This document shows positions 10,809-21,071 of a DNA stretch of 64,000 bases, piece after piece. Location of the stretch: NCBI RefSeq assembly GCF_020497125.1, contig NC_059075.1, forward strand, positions 45,172,003-45,236,002, read 5' to 3'. The notes beneath the pieces were generated by a model, which was not told the origin of the DNA, did not search any database, and saw only the letters and a program-made list of their open reading frames with translations. The first letter of the stretch is position 1, and every line of letters begins with the position of its first letter. The stretch comes from Mauremys mutica. Its lineage: Eukaryota; Chordata; Testudines; Geoemydidae. Made by a program: the position numbers and the translations under genes.

Positions 10809-12830
10809 TTTTTTCGAGTCAATTTAAGTCTGATGTCCGAAAGAGGTAAGCTGGTCCACTGGTCAGAGGCAGTGTCCTCAGTGGTGGCAAGAGCTGCTGG
10901 TCCGTCACTGTGGTCCACTACGGCTGGCTTGACGTGGGAGTGGTGGATCCAGGATTTGCGTCCTTCCAGGAACACTGCAGTCTGGGTTGTTAAAAGATCC
11001 TGGTGGGGTCCAGTAAACCTCGGCTGGAGGGTGTCGCCACGAATGAACTTTTTGGCCCAGACGAAGTCCCCTGGTTGGAACGGGTGGATCTGTTCTTCCA
11101 GCGGCACGGTCTGGGAAAACTGCGAGGCTTTCCAAAGGGTACGGAGGCGAGCCTGTAGGGAGAGAAACTGGCACGTGGTCATATGATCCCCTCCCAATAG
11201 TGAAACATCAGCACGTGGTAGCGCCCCGCCTTTGAAAGGGGGGTGTCCATAGAGCAGTTCAAAGGGGGATAATCCCAATACACGGGTTGGGCGAGTACGA
11301 AGGTGAAACAGGACCAAGGGAAGTACCTGAGGCCACTTTAACCCTGTTTCCTGACAGTATTTAGCCAATGTAAGCTTAAGCTCCCTATTCATACGCTCAA
11401 CTTTCCCGCTATACTGGGGGTGGTAGGGTGTATGAAAGGAGTGTGAAATGCCCAGTCCTTGTTCTAAATGGCCAAGGACATGACCAGTAAAGTGGGGTCC
11501 GCGATCTGAGTCAAGCATGAGAGGGATGCCAAAACGGGGTACAATGTCTCTAAGGAGGATCTTCGCCACTGTGGCAGCAGTACAATTAGCAGTAGGAAAA
11601 GCTTCGACCCATGAAGTCAGAGGGCAAACCAAAACAAGGAGGTGCTTTTTCCCAAAAGCCTTTGGCATATCTGCAAAGTCAATTTGAAGATGTTGAAATG
11701 GAACAGCGGGCGGAGGTCTTCCACCCTTAATTTTGTTAAGAGGCGGAGCAGGTCCATTACGCTGACATGTGCTGCATGCTTTCACTATTGACAGGCAGTA
11801 GGGTTGAATGCCTGGAGCATACCAAAAGCGAGCGATGGTGTCCACAAGGGCGTGCGTGCCGTAGTGACCCCCCTTATCATGGTGCCAGCGAACTGCCGCG
11901 GGGTATGTGGAGCGAGGGAGGCAGGCTCGGCCATCTGGCATAAGCCAGGTCCCTTTGACCCGAGTGGCTCCGAGGCTCTCCCACGACTGTAGTTCAGCAG
12001 CGGGTACCGGTACGGGGTGCGGTGGAGTAAAGGAGGAGGTTACAATAGCCAACGTGGGCATGGCTAAGGGTAAGACGGCAGCCGTCTTGGCGGAGGTGTC
12101 AGCCAGGGCATTCCCACGGGTGACGGGGCTATCATCTTTAGTATGGGCCCGGCAGTGAACTACAGCCAGGACCGAGGGTTCTTGGAGGGCGTCCAAAAGC
12201 TTGTGGATGAGGGGGAGGTGCTGAATGGGTTTACCGGCAGCTGTCTGGAAACCTCGAAACTTCCAGAGGTGGATGTGACAATGCACAACTCCAAAAGCAT
12301 ACTTGCTATCAGTAAAAATGGTAACGGTCTTACCAGCGGCCAACTGGCAAGCTCGGGCCAGGGCATAGAGTTCGGCGGCTTGGGCTCCCCAGTTGCCTGG
12401 CAGTGAGGCGGCCTCTTGAATGTCCCATTCAGAGGTGACTGCATAACCGGTGAAACGCTTGCCATCAACATAGAAGGAGCTTCCGTCCGAGAAGAGAATC
12501 CAATCAGGGTTGTCCAGTGGCACGTCAAACAGGTTGTTCCTTATCTGTAAGATGCTATAAACTACTTCCACACAGTCGTGCTGATCCTGGAGGACTGGCA
12601 GGTCAGGAAGCAAGGTAGCTGGATTAAGGGGCCCACACCTTTCAAAAATTAGGTTAGTGTCTTCTAAGAGTTCGGCCTCTAGCTGTTGCTGACGATGGGC
12701 CGAAAAGACCTGGGTTGTGCCCCTACGCAGAAGGGCTGACAAGGCATGAGAGGTCCAAACCGTGGTAAAATGACCCAGGGTCAGGCTCTTTGCCTTTGTG
12801 ATCAGCAGGCAGCTGCTGCCAGAGTCCGGG
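10805..12830 (-). CDS. pol: Endogenous retroviral pol, RNase H-integrase half (downstream of a frameshift)
   Basis: This open frame holds the C-terminal half of Pol. RNase H comes first: counted from the TTG codon at 12742, D86 (FSDGSS), E124 (AAELYAL), D145 (FTDSKYA) and D215 (NALADT) are its four metal ligands. The integrase zinc-binding region follows, with histidines around 287-297 and the CSTC pair at 323 and 326. The integrase core has D355 (QIDF), D413 (DSDRG) and E449 (KVERMN), a DD35E spacing. All catalytic residues are present. The frame has no start codon of its own, because it normally continues from the RT half. A one-step frame change at about 12800-12830 separates them, so this half is not expected to be made. 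It ends at 10805, overlapping the env start by four bases. Confidence 0.92.
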
Positions 12831-14460
12831 TACAGGATGGGGTTCCCTGAGCGACAGGGTCGATCTGCTGGGAGTAAAAAGCAAGCGGGAAATGGTGGGG
12901 CCCGCTCAGTTGGGTAAGGACGCCACTAGCAATTCCGCCCCTCTCGTGGACAAAAAGGTGAAAGGGTTTGTTGTAATTGGGGGGGCGGAGAGACATGGAG
13001 GAGGCCACACTGTCCTTGAGTAACTGAAAGGCTTGGATCATGTCTGGGGACCACTGCAAAGGGTCAGGAGCAAGGTTAGCAGTGAGTCGGTGGAGCGGTT
13101 TGCTCAACTCCCCGCAGGACGTCAACCAGGGGCGACAGAAGCCAATTAATCCTAAGAAACCTCGAAGTTGCTTCTTGGTGTTTGGCAGAGGGCAGTTTTG
13201 GATAGTCTTTATGCGGACTGGGTCCATTTGTCTCCCCTCTGGGGTTAACAGGAAGCCCAGATATCGGACCTTCTGTGAGACCCACTGAATCTTGTTAGGG
13301 TCTACCTTGTGGCCTCTGGTGTGTAGGTATAATAAAAGTGCCTTACCATCGATGCGGAGGGCGGCTTCTTCGCGGTTACCTAGTAGGATGTCATCTACGT
13401 ATAGGACTAACGTGGATCCCTGCGGACTGGTGAAGCCTTCCAAGTCGTGGCGGAGACATTGGCTGAAAATCGTGGGGCTGTCTCTGTAGCCTTGAGGAAG
13501 TCGTTGCCAGACATAACTTTGTCCCTCCCAGGTGAAACCAAAGAGATATTGAGAGTCTGGGTGCACAGGAATGCTGAAAAAGGCTGATTTTAAGTCAATA
13601 ACAGTGAACCACTCAGCATCCCAGGGGATTTGGCGTATGATAGTAGCTGGATCAGGAACTACTGCATGAAGAGGGACCACATACTGATTAACAACCCGTA
13701 GATCCTGTACAAAGCGCCAACGAATAGGGTCTCCGTCCTTTTTAGGAGGCTTTTTGACAGGCAGTATAGGGGTATTACAGGGAGTGCGCTGAGGGCGGAC
13801 TAGCTTTTGTGCAATGAATCCCTCAATAATGGGGCGGATGCCCTCCCGGGCTTCCAGCGACAGGGGGTATTGGGGGACTGACGGGGGGGCTAAGGAGGGC
13901 TTCACTTGAATCCTTACTGGCTCTGCCGAAAGGAGCAGGCCAACATCAGTGTCAGAAATTCCCCAGAGGGTTAAAGGCAAGTCAGTGAGGTCAGGGGAGA
14001 GAGAAGGGGGGGTTTCCCAATTACCCTGAGTTGGGGCCGAATCTCCTAACACTGTCATCAATAATCCTACCCCTTCAGGAGTGCAGGTTAAAGTAGCCTC
14101 AAGCTTACAGAGTAAATCCCGGCCCATCAAAGGGATCGGACAAGCTGGGGAAAAAAGAAAACGGTGAGAAAAACATTTATCAGCATAAATAACATTTAGA
14201 GGCAAAGTGAGTCCCAGAGACTGTGGGTTGCCCTGCACCCCAGTTGCAGTTTTAACCTCAGAGGATAGCCAGGGAGAGGGGGCATGATTTAAAAGAGAGA
14301 AAGTAGCTCCAGTATCAATGAGGAAAGAGACAGGCAGTCCTTGGACTGAAAGGGTTAGACGAGGCTCTTTGCTGGGAGGGGAGAAAGTGAGGAAGGAGCC
14401 GGCTAAAGACATTAAGGAAATAAGACCATCACATTGTTTGCCTTCGCCCCCGGGGTACCG
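12802..14460 (-). CDS. pro-pol: Endogenous retroviral pro-pol, protease-reverse transcriptase half
   Basis: This frame follows gag in the same phase, separated only by the gag stop at 14461-14463, which implies expression by stop-codon readthrough as in gammaretroviruses. Sixteen codons lead to an ATG at 14412. Counted from there, the protease active site is DTGA at 33-36. The reverse transcriptase starts near 180, with ILPVKKP at 216, LPQG at 305-308 and the catalytic YVDD at 338-341. The RT thumb and connection follow. The frame ends at a TGA (12802-12804) just before RNase H because of a frame shift, so polymerase and protease residues are intact but the polyprotein is truncated. On its own it would give a Gag-PR-RT product lacking RNase H and integrase. 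Confidence 0.92.
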   Translation of the reverse strand, partial: RYPGGEGKQCDGLISLMSLAGSFLTFSPPSKEPRLTLSVQGLPVSFLIDTGATFSLLNHAPSPWLSSEVKTATGVQGNPQSLGLTLPLNVIYADKCFSHRFLFSPACPIPLMGRDLLCKLEATLTCTPEGVGLLMTVLGDSAPTQGNWETPPSLSPDLTDLPLTLWGISDTDVGLLLSAEPVRIQVKPSLAPPSVPQYPLSLEAREGIRPIIEGFIAQKLVRPQRTPCNTPILPVKKPPKKDGDPIRWRFVQDLRVVNQYVVPLHAVVPDPATIIRQIPWDAEWFTVIDLKSAFFSIPVHPDSQYLFGFTWEGQSYVWQRLPQGYRDSPTIFSQCLRHDLEGFTSPQGSTLVLYVDDILLGNREEAALRIDGKALLLYLHTRGHKVDPNKIQWVSQKVRYLGFLLTPEGRQMDPVRIKTIQNCPLPNTKKQLRGFLGLIGFCRPWLTSCGELSKPLHRLTANLAPDPLQWSPDMIQAFQLLKDSVASSMSLRPPNYNKPFHLFVHERGGIASGVLTQLSGPHHFPLAFYSQQIDPVAQGTPSCTRTLAAAAC

Positions 14461-16131
14461 TCATTGAGAAGGCTGAGTTTGCTGCAGCTGCTGCTGTTGC
14501 CCGTAGTTGATCCAGGCCTGAGGAACGGGCTGGGCTGGTGGTGCAGGGGTGTATTTGTCCCTGGTGTAAGTATCTGCGGATGCGACCGGACCCTCTGGGC
14601 GTCCCCAGGGGCATTCACGTTTAAAGTGACCGGGCTGTCCGCACTGAAAACAATTTCCTGGTGGCTGGGGTTGCCAGGACCCTCTTCCCCGAGCACCCTG
14701 AAATCCCCTGCCACGGCTTCTGCCTCGAATACCACCGCGAAAAGCTAAAGCCATCAACTTATATTCTTCCTTTTTCTCTTTCTTTTTACTACTTTCCCTT
14801 TCTTTTTCCCATGCAAAATCAGCTACGTCCAACACTGAAGTGACTGACTCACCTCCCCAACCAGGGCGAAACTTTAAGAAATAATCCCTTACAGGGGGTA
14901 CTGACTGATTCACAAAAAATGAAATAAGAGTAGGGTGGTCTGCTTCTCTCTCAGGATTCATCTGAGTGAACATTCGGGCCCCCTCCAGTAGCCTCAACCA
15001 GAACTTTCTGGGTGGCTCATCAGATTCCTGCCGAATCTGCATGAACTTAGCCTGATTAGGCGAGTGGCGAGCCATTTCTTTGAGTCTCTCTAACAATCGC
15101 TCTCGATCTGTCCGCAGCTGAGTCAGCCTTTGCTGACTCCAGTCTAGGGGATTCCAGCCAGCGGCTTGATCCCGCCTATCCATCCAAGTGGTATTAACCG
15201 CATTGCTATCCCCCCATGTCCTTTCTGCCATCCACAATCTACTACGTTCCTCTCCGGTCAAAACTCTACTTAACAACTGATCTACATCCGTATAAGTAGG
15301 ATTATGACTTGAAAACAATCTTTCTAAAAGTTCTGTGATCTTTCGGGGATTTTCCCCAAAGGACCCTGACAACCGTCCCCACTCTTTCAAGTCCCATTCT
15401 AGCCATCCTTTATATTCCACAATATTAGTATGTTGTAACTGGCCATTATTGTCCACAAAAGGTTGGTCGTGCACCTGTAAAGGCATTTCTCTACTTACAC
15501 CTTTATTACTCACAAAAGGTTTGGCGGAGGCAGCCTCTGGGCTATCCTCAGGGGAGGGGTATGCATCCTGCTGCATCTGCTTGATCTTTTGCCTAGTAAT
15601 TACTCCTCCCGAGGTGTGCCCTTCCATTTCCTCCTTATCCCTCTGCAGAGATTCCAATCTGGAGTCCTGCAGATTCCCCTCTGCACTCTGGAGAGAGTCC
15701 CCCTGCGGAGGAATAGGGGCAGGTGCAGTGGGGACCAACTGACGAGTCAAAACACGCCGTGGTTTATACTCTTCATCGAAATAACATGGAGGGGATTCAC
15801 TCTCGGGAGAATACCTGACTGCCATAATTTTTAAAGATTTCCACAGCTCTGCTGCTGTGTCCCAACAAAACCAGTAACATAACTGTCCCGGATGGTCTTT
15901 TTCGATCTGGCTCCTTACTCCTCTTAAGGCGGCCTGTTCGAAAGAGCCATACGAAGGCCACCTCATCTCCGGGTCGACCAATACCGCGGTATACCCAGTC
16001 CAATTTCTTACACACGGTGTGTACAACTTCCTCCTAGACATTCCTGTCTGTACTGGGAGTTTCCCTTCGTTCCATAACTTATTTACAATCCCCAGCGGAC
16101 TCTCAAGAGGCACGCTAGTCCCTTGACCCAT
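14461..16131 (-). CDS. gag: Endogenous retroviral Gag polyprotein
   Basis: This 556-codon frame encodes the structural polyprotein. It begins MGQG, with Gly2 available for myristoylation, as expected for a membrane-binding matrix domain. A PTAP late-domain motif lies at 134-137, in the proline-rich region between matrix and capsid; PTAP motifs recruit TSG101 in other retroviruses. The capsid contains a major-homology-type segment at about 365-393 (Q365, E369 and the following FWLRLL and NPE). Basic, lysine-rich residues at 449-457 and an RG-rich stretch at 466-484 precede a single CX2CX4HX4C knuckle (C494, C497, H502, C507), then a glutamine-rich tail. One knuckle is the gammaretroviral pattern. 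The frame is open throughout and ends in UGA, followed by C, in frame with pro-pol. Confidence 0.94.
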   Translation of the reverse strand: MGQGTSVPLESPLGIVNKLWNEGKLPVQTGMSRRKLYTPCVRNWTGYTAVLVDPEMRWPSYGSFEQAALRGVRSQIEKDHPGQLCYWFCWDTAAELWKSLKIMAVRYSPESESPPCYFDEEYKPRRVLTRQLVPTAPAPIPPQGDSLQSAEGNLQDSRLESLQRDKEEMEGHTSGGVITRQKIKQMQQDAYPSPEDSPEAASAKPFVSNKGVSREMPLQVHDQPFVDNNGQLQHTNIVEYKGWLEWDLKEWGRLSGSFGENPRKITELLERLFSSHNPTYTDVDQLLSRVLTGEERSRLWMAERTWGDSNAVNTTWMDRRDQAAGWNPLDWSQQRLTQLRTDRERLLERLKEMARHSPNQAKFMQIRQESDEPPRKFWLRLLEGARMFTQMNPEREADHPTLISFFVNQSVPPVRDYFLKFRPGWGGESVTSVLDVADFAWEKERESSKKKEKKEEYKLMALAFRGGIRGRSRGRGFQGARGRGSWQPQPPGNCFQCGQPGHFKRECPWGRPEGPVASADTYTRDKYTPAPPAQPVPQAWINYGQQQQLQQTQPSQ

Positions 16132-16284
16132 GGTGTCTGACAGGAGCCCTCCAACTGGCGTTTATCCTGCTGTCCAGTACACGACCCCTCAATATTGAAT
16201 TGGCTGGGAGAAATCTCCCGTGGCGCCTGCCAATTCGTATATGAGTGGTCTGACCACTGGACAGAGGCACCGCACCAGAAGGAT
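16132..16284 (-). other. Retroviral leader between primer site and gag
   Basis: This 153-bp untranslated leader would carry the packaging signal in a functional retrovirus. An open frame crosses it but has no ATG. Confidence 0.7.
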
Positions 16285-16302
16285 ATCCTGGACGAGCCCC
16301 CA
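16285..16302 (-). promoter_or_regulatory. Primer binding site for tRNA-Pro
   Basis: On the minus strand this 18-mer starts TGGGGGCTCGTCC, three bases inside the 5' LTR. By comparison with the known tRNA-Pro primer site of gammaretroviruses I count 17 of 18 matches. Confidence 0.92.
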
Positions 16303-16328
16303 AATTGTTAGGTAAAAAGCAAGTCCTT

Positions 16329-16336
16329 ACTCACCT
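16329..16336 (-). promoter_or_regulatory. Candidate 5' splice donor in U5
   Basis: On the minus strand the sequence GAGAGGTGAGTAAGG gives an AG|GTGAGT donor whose GT lies at 16334-16333. A donor upstream of gag is needed to make the spliced env message. Placing it inside U5 is unusual and is an inference from the consensus alone. Confidence 0.5.
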
Positions 16337-16484
16337 CTCCAGCACCCGAGTTCGTGCGGAGTTGGTATGGGGCTCACAATCTGTCAGAGACCAGACACCA
16401 CTTTGTTGATCAACGGGCTCACACTATCCTTAGCTTAAAAGGCTTCGGAGTAAGTGTGGCAAGTTTATTAGGGGTGAGCATCAA

Positions 16485-16492
16485 TATTTATA
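16485..16492 (-). promoter_or_regulatory. TATA box of the retroviral promoter
   Basis: TATAAATA on the minus strand in the 5' LTR would place the cap site roughly 25-30 bases downstream, near 16455-16462, close to the AATAAA at 16464-16469. Confidence 0.7.
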
Positions 16493-16725
16493 CACAGAAG
16501 TAAACAAAGTGATTAACAGATCATAATGGTCATGCATAATCAATCAAGATTCTACAGGATAAAACAGGTTAAAATGTAAATTTGAAAAGACAAAGGGGGA
16601 GATGGCTACTTAAGGGGAGGGGGGGTGTCATGAGTAGTTCGCAGGTCAGAGCTTTGATTAAAAGTTTCAGATAGAGACATCAAGTCTGGGTTAAGTTTAA
16701 GCTCATCAAAAGTTCAGACTCAACA

Positions 16726-19700
16726 CTATCTATCTAGAACCTATTGCTTTGGATACGTGTGTCACAGATCTGGACAGGCACTCCTTTCTAGCCACTCACT
16801 GGACTGCTCTAAAAGGAATCCAAGCTTCTGTGTTCCCTGGATTCCTGGGTGTGTTAAGCTTGTGGAGCATCAGCAGGCTGCAGGCTCTCTTTCTTCCCTT
16901 GGCTTCTCTGGCATATTTTCTTACACACTGACTCTGTCTGCGACCCTGTCATGGAAACAGAGTCCTGCACCCCATGTACCTTAAGCTCCTAGGACCGATG
17001 GTGAACCCAAAGACATCCCCGTGCTTAAATGCACCCTGTCCCAGAACTCTACCCCAAAGGTATGAAGCTTGTGGTTACAATTTAACTTTCTCCAGACACA
17101 TGCAGCGGATGTGAAGTATTTAACAGAGAGGGAAAGGCATTTTGCAGTGTTCTTTTAATTTTAATGCTCTTTTATTTAACCATATAAAGCTCAAGAGTAC
17201 AGATGATACAAAACAATAAACATCTAACAGCATTGTACCTCACTAGCTCACCCTTTCCTTGTAAGACCATCTGGGTCCAGGCATGAAGGCAGGATCCCCT
17301 GCCTCATGAGATGCTACATGCTGGGTGGTTTCTCCTTCATGGATTGGCAAAAATGGCCCTGGAGCAGAACAGTTTCTGACCTTTGAAAACCTTTTAACCC
17401 CTTCTGTCAGGTGATATCCTTGCCATCTACCTGTATGAGCACAAACCCCTGCCAGGTGACTTTGTTGCCAAGGCGACCTCTCCCCTGCTAAACCTGTTCC
17501 CCTGGTTGGGAGCCAGTCTGTTGTCTAGAGCAGTTACATTTCAATAGTCAAAGCATTTTAAGTCAATGACTCTTTTATTATTCTTTTGCTGCCAGCCTTT
17601 GGATCTCAACCCAACATGGAGGAAAACAGACCATAAAGAAAGCAAAAGGCTGCGCATTCAGAATGGAGTTTGAAACTTGGTAAAAATACACATAGTTAAT
17701 AACCTCACACAGAATTCATACATTGTACAGACAGATTCCCAAATAGTCACAACATGTAAGTCAGTGCAGAGAAGTTCTGGCTTGATCCAACTGAAAGGCT
17801 CCACCATGTTGACTGCTGGTCAACAGAAACTCCAAGAACTTCCTGTGCTTGCCAGCCATTCAGGCCGTTGTTCTATTTTAAAAGGTAAGCCCCTCACCTC
17901 TAGCACCCACAGAATGCCAGAGAAGACATTTTATGGTCACACTTTTCCCAGGCCAATCACCTCTGCTGAAAAGCCTTTCTCTTACTATACCAATCTCAGT
18001 CGATCTGTCCTGTATTTTTGAGATTCTGGACATACAGTCTTGCTGGCCTCACTTGCACAATTTCCATTAGCTTCAGCGGGAGTCTTGTGAGAGGAAGGTG
18101 ACCAAGATTTAACCTTGTATCTTGCAGGGTATGGTCTGGATCTAATGTAGGCCCTGATCCTGCAGTCCCTGCAGAAACCTGCAATTACATGGGCATACAC
18201 TTAATGTCCAGAGGAGTCCCACTGAAGTGAATGACACTGCTTATGGATGCAAGAGTCTGACTGCAGGATTGGAGGCTTTAACTGTAAGCCCCTCAGAGCT
18301 GAGGCTGTGTCCTCTTCTACATACCTGGCAAGCTTTAGACACTAAGCAAATAGTTAATAATATGGGAATTGTAAACTTGGGAATAATGTTCATTGAGATC
18401 CTGACATATTCAGGCCTGAGCCAACATTCATTAAAGCAAATGGGAAGACTTCCATTCGCTTCAGTGGAGGTTCGATCAGTTCTTCAGTGCATGAGTGGTA
18501 TTTTCCCTGGTTCAAGGAACATCTGTCAGCTGGGATGGGATTGTAAACATGCCATGGCCTGAACCCATCTTCCCTGCACTTATTCCAAGTGATGGGCATT
18601 TTCTTCCTTTTTTTTTAAAAAGACAAATAAAAGCAATCTCTGTCCAGAAGCTGACCGAGAACATGTCTCCCCAGTCATGGCTTTTCAGAGTTATTATGCT
18701 TGCTCAGGCTGTGTAACCCCAAGTGAGGAAATGGCCTACCCTGGGAATCATGACTTTCATAGCATGGGAGGCATTTGCATAAGCTGTCATTTTCCATCTT
18801 TCTCCCCTGTTTTTGAGAACTGCATAGCTCCTGACCAAGGAGCAGGAATACTTTAGCAGTTTTTTGGCTTTCCCCTAGAGCTTCTGTTAGCTATAAAGCT
18901 TGCATCTGTAGTCTTCTGAGGCTTGTGCAGCCTGGAAGCATGGATATTTAGTTCTCGATCAGGTCTCTAATTTGAGGGATAGAACAATTTTGAGCATTAC
19001 TTTTAAACTTTGAAGAAACTTATGTCTAGTTTGTATTTTGTTGTTGTTATGATAGTGAGAAGCTCTGGACTCAGCCAGGCCAAAGCATAGATTGGGGGGA
19101 AAACCTAGATAAAGATCTATTTCATGTTGCCTTTAAAGTTCCTTACATGGAAAGAATATGTATAAATTTGCACAGATCTTGGTCCATGTCCTTCAGCAGC
19201 TAAAAAGAATTGCCAAGAGATAAATATAAACTTAATCTTGAGGGAGCAAAGCATACTTCTGTATAGTTGCATCAAATATGCTATGCTCTCTCCCCAGAAC
19301 TTTAATATTTAAAATTAAAAATAAAGAAGTTTCCCTCTTTTGTGCAGGCATGTTTGTTTTTGCTGTCCACCATTCACACACATCTCCTTTGAAACTGCAT
19401 TTATTTACCTAACAGTTTTTTTCTTCTCCCTACTAGGAAAACATTTTGTTTTGCCCTTGTTCTAATGCTGCCATAGCCAGCATGGCTGCCTTTCATGACT
19501 TCTGTTTCTCAACTATTATTGTGACATTTTTTGGCAGTCTTAAAAAAAATTCTGGAAATTTAATTGTGATAGCAAACTGCCTTGCACTCCAGAAATTGCT
19601 GCTGCTTTGCTTGAGGACATATTAACGTGTCTGACCACTAGGAAGAGCTCATACGAGATACATTTTGAGTCTGTTGCTGATCTCAATTACGCTTGTTTCA

Positions 19701-21063
19701 GTGTAATTTCCTTGGATTTTACTGAAGATTATTCCTGTGTAAGTGACATCAGACAGTAATTATTGAATGACAGCAGACATTCAATAATTCAGAAAGTTAA
19801 AGCTTTATAATCCTTAAAAAACCAAAATAAATATCCTTAAACCAAACTCTAATAAGTTCTCAAATAGCATTTTTCTTACTTTGCTAATCCATAAATTTGG
19901 ATTATCATGCATGGAAATATTTTTTCCTAGGTTTGTGTGTACTGTGAAATCAACACTTGCCAGTAAAAATCTAATCCTTCCAATCTTAACTGTATCTGTG
20001 CTGTATGATGTGCCTAAAATCCTGGATAAACTTCTTCACAGAAGATTATAAATTTTTTTTAAACTGTATCAAATATGGGGATGTAAACAGGAGAACAGTC
20101 CCTTTATTACTCTACTTAGCATTTCTAGATTCATATGGAGGAATGGAAAACCTATAGTTTTGTAGAGAGACCTCTCCTTCCGTTGAGTTTTTGTGGATTG
20201 ATAGTGCAACAGGACTATGTGAAAATTCCTACACATGTATTTGTGTGAAACCACTCCTTTGCACATGCAAAGATTCCTGCATGCATCTGGTCAGTTAGGT
20301 GCACATTTAAACATACAATTCTTTGTGTGCAGTAGGTGTGTGTGTGTGTCTTTGTGGTTTTACTTACTGTATCTACAGCTGAAAATATGACTAATTTTAA
20401 ACAGTCTTGTACAACTATGGCGATACTAACAGTTTTTAAGACTAAGTAAAATTACCTATATGTAAATTCCTTACATATGTGAGATTTTTATCATGCTGTA
20501 TATTAAACAGGAAAACATTAGGATACGTTATTTTTTTATTGCTAAATGCATATAGAATAAACTTGTAATGCTCAAGGCTAAGTTTCTAGTTTTCAGTGTA
20601 AGTTGTTCCTTCACATTTCTGTTGCTTCCATTTTTTCTTTGCATTTTTAAATGTTTTTTGTAGTTCAGAAGTTGCTTTTTGCCTCATTGCAGTGCTTTCT
20701 TAGGATACAGCATCAAGTATTAGAAGTAGACAGGAAATGTGTTGTTGCTCTCCAGAGGATGATTAAACAAGTCTGAAGAAGTAACCTGATGTTCCCACAA
20801 AATGGCTCTTATGTAACAATATGGGATTTTTACTTGGGAAAAACATCGTTATTGAAGAGATTTAGAAAACATGGTCTAACATTAAATCAGACGTGATTCA
20901 AGAAATAATCATGATACACACAATAAAGAAGGATAATAAATTAAATCAATTATTACATTCTTAAAGCCCTATCACAATTGGTTCTTGTTTAAATTCTTCA
21001 AAAAAAACCTTTACAATCCTCCACCAATCTTTGGAGCACGCTTATAAACAAAAGACTCTTATC
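16726..21063. other. Long stretch without a recognised gene
   Basis: CTAT at 16726-16729 is the right-hand target duplication of the retrovirus. The remainder has no open frame with a family motif. The segment 18148-18270 has inverted CTGCAG-containing ends around a CCCACTGAAGTGAATG core and looks like one of the old short palindromic repeats. I see no exon, RNA gene or element with defined ends elsewhere. Confidence 0.45.
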
Positions 21064-21071
21064 CTGCAACC

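Larger units (their letters stand above)
8872..16725 (-). mobile_element. Full-length gamma-like endogenous retrovirus (class I ERV)
   Basis: This 7854-bp provirus is on the minus strand in the order 5' LTR (16306-16725), tRNA-Pro primer site, gag, pro-pol, env, purine tract, 3' LTR (8872-9291). A class I (gamma-like) assignment rests on five points: the Pro primer site, gag and pro-pol sharing a frame across one stop codon, a single CCHC knuckle, a CX6CC transmembrane subunit and a 4-bp target duplication. The LTRs differ at two of 420 positions by my count, so insertion is recent or the LTRs have been homogenised. The gag and env frames are open from end to end; pol is broken once by a frameshift near 12800-12830, so this copy is not expected to be autonomous. 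It interrupts otherwise featureless DNA. Confidence 0.96.
16306..16725 (-). repeat. 5' LTR of the endogenous retrovirus
   Basis: It is 420 bp with TG...CA ends and two differences from the 3' LTR (16404 and 16625). It carries the promoter (TATA box at 16485-16492), AATAAA at 16464-16469 and, near the end of U5, a consensus splice donor. Confidence 0.97.

Noticed and set aside
10833..14748. Several open frames of 80-120 codons on the plus strand across the retrovirus
   Set aside because: They are antisense to gag, pol and env, have no motif, and arise from the codon usage of the opposite strand.
16115..16303. Upstream open frame in the retroviral leader as an alternative Gag leader
   Set aside because: It has no ATG and overlaps the primer site; nothing else supports it.
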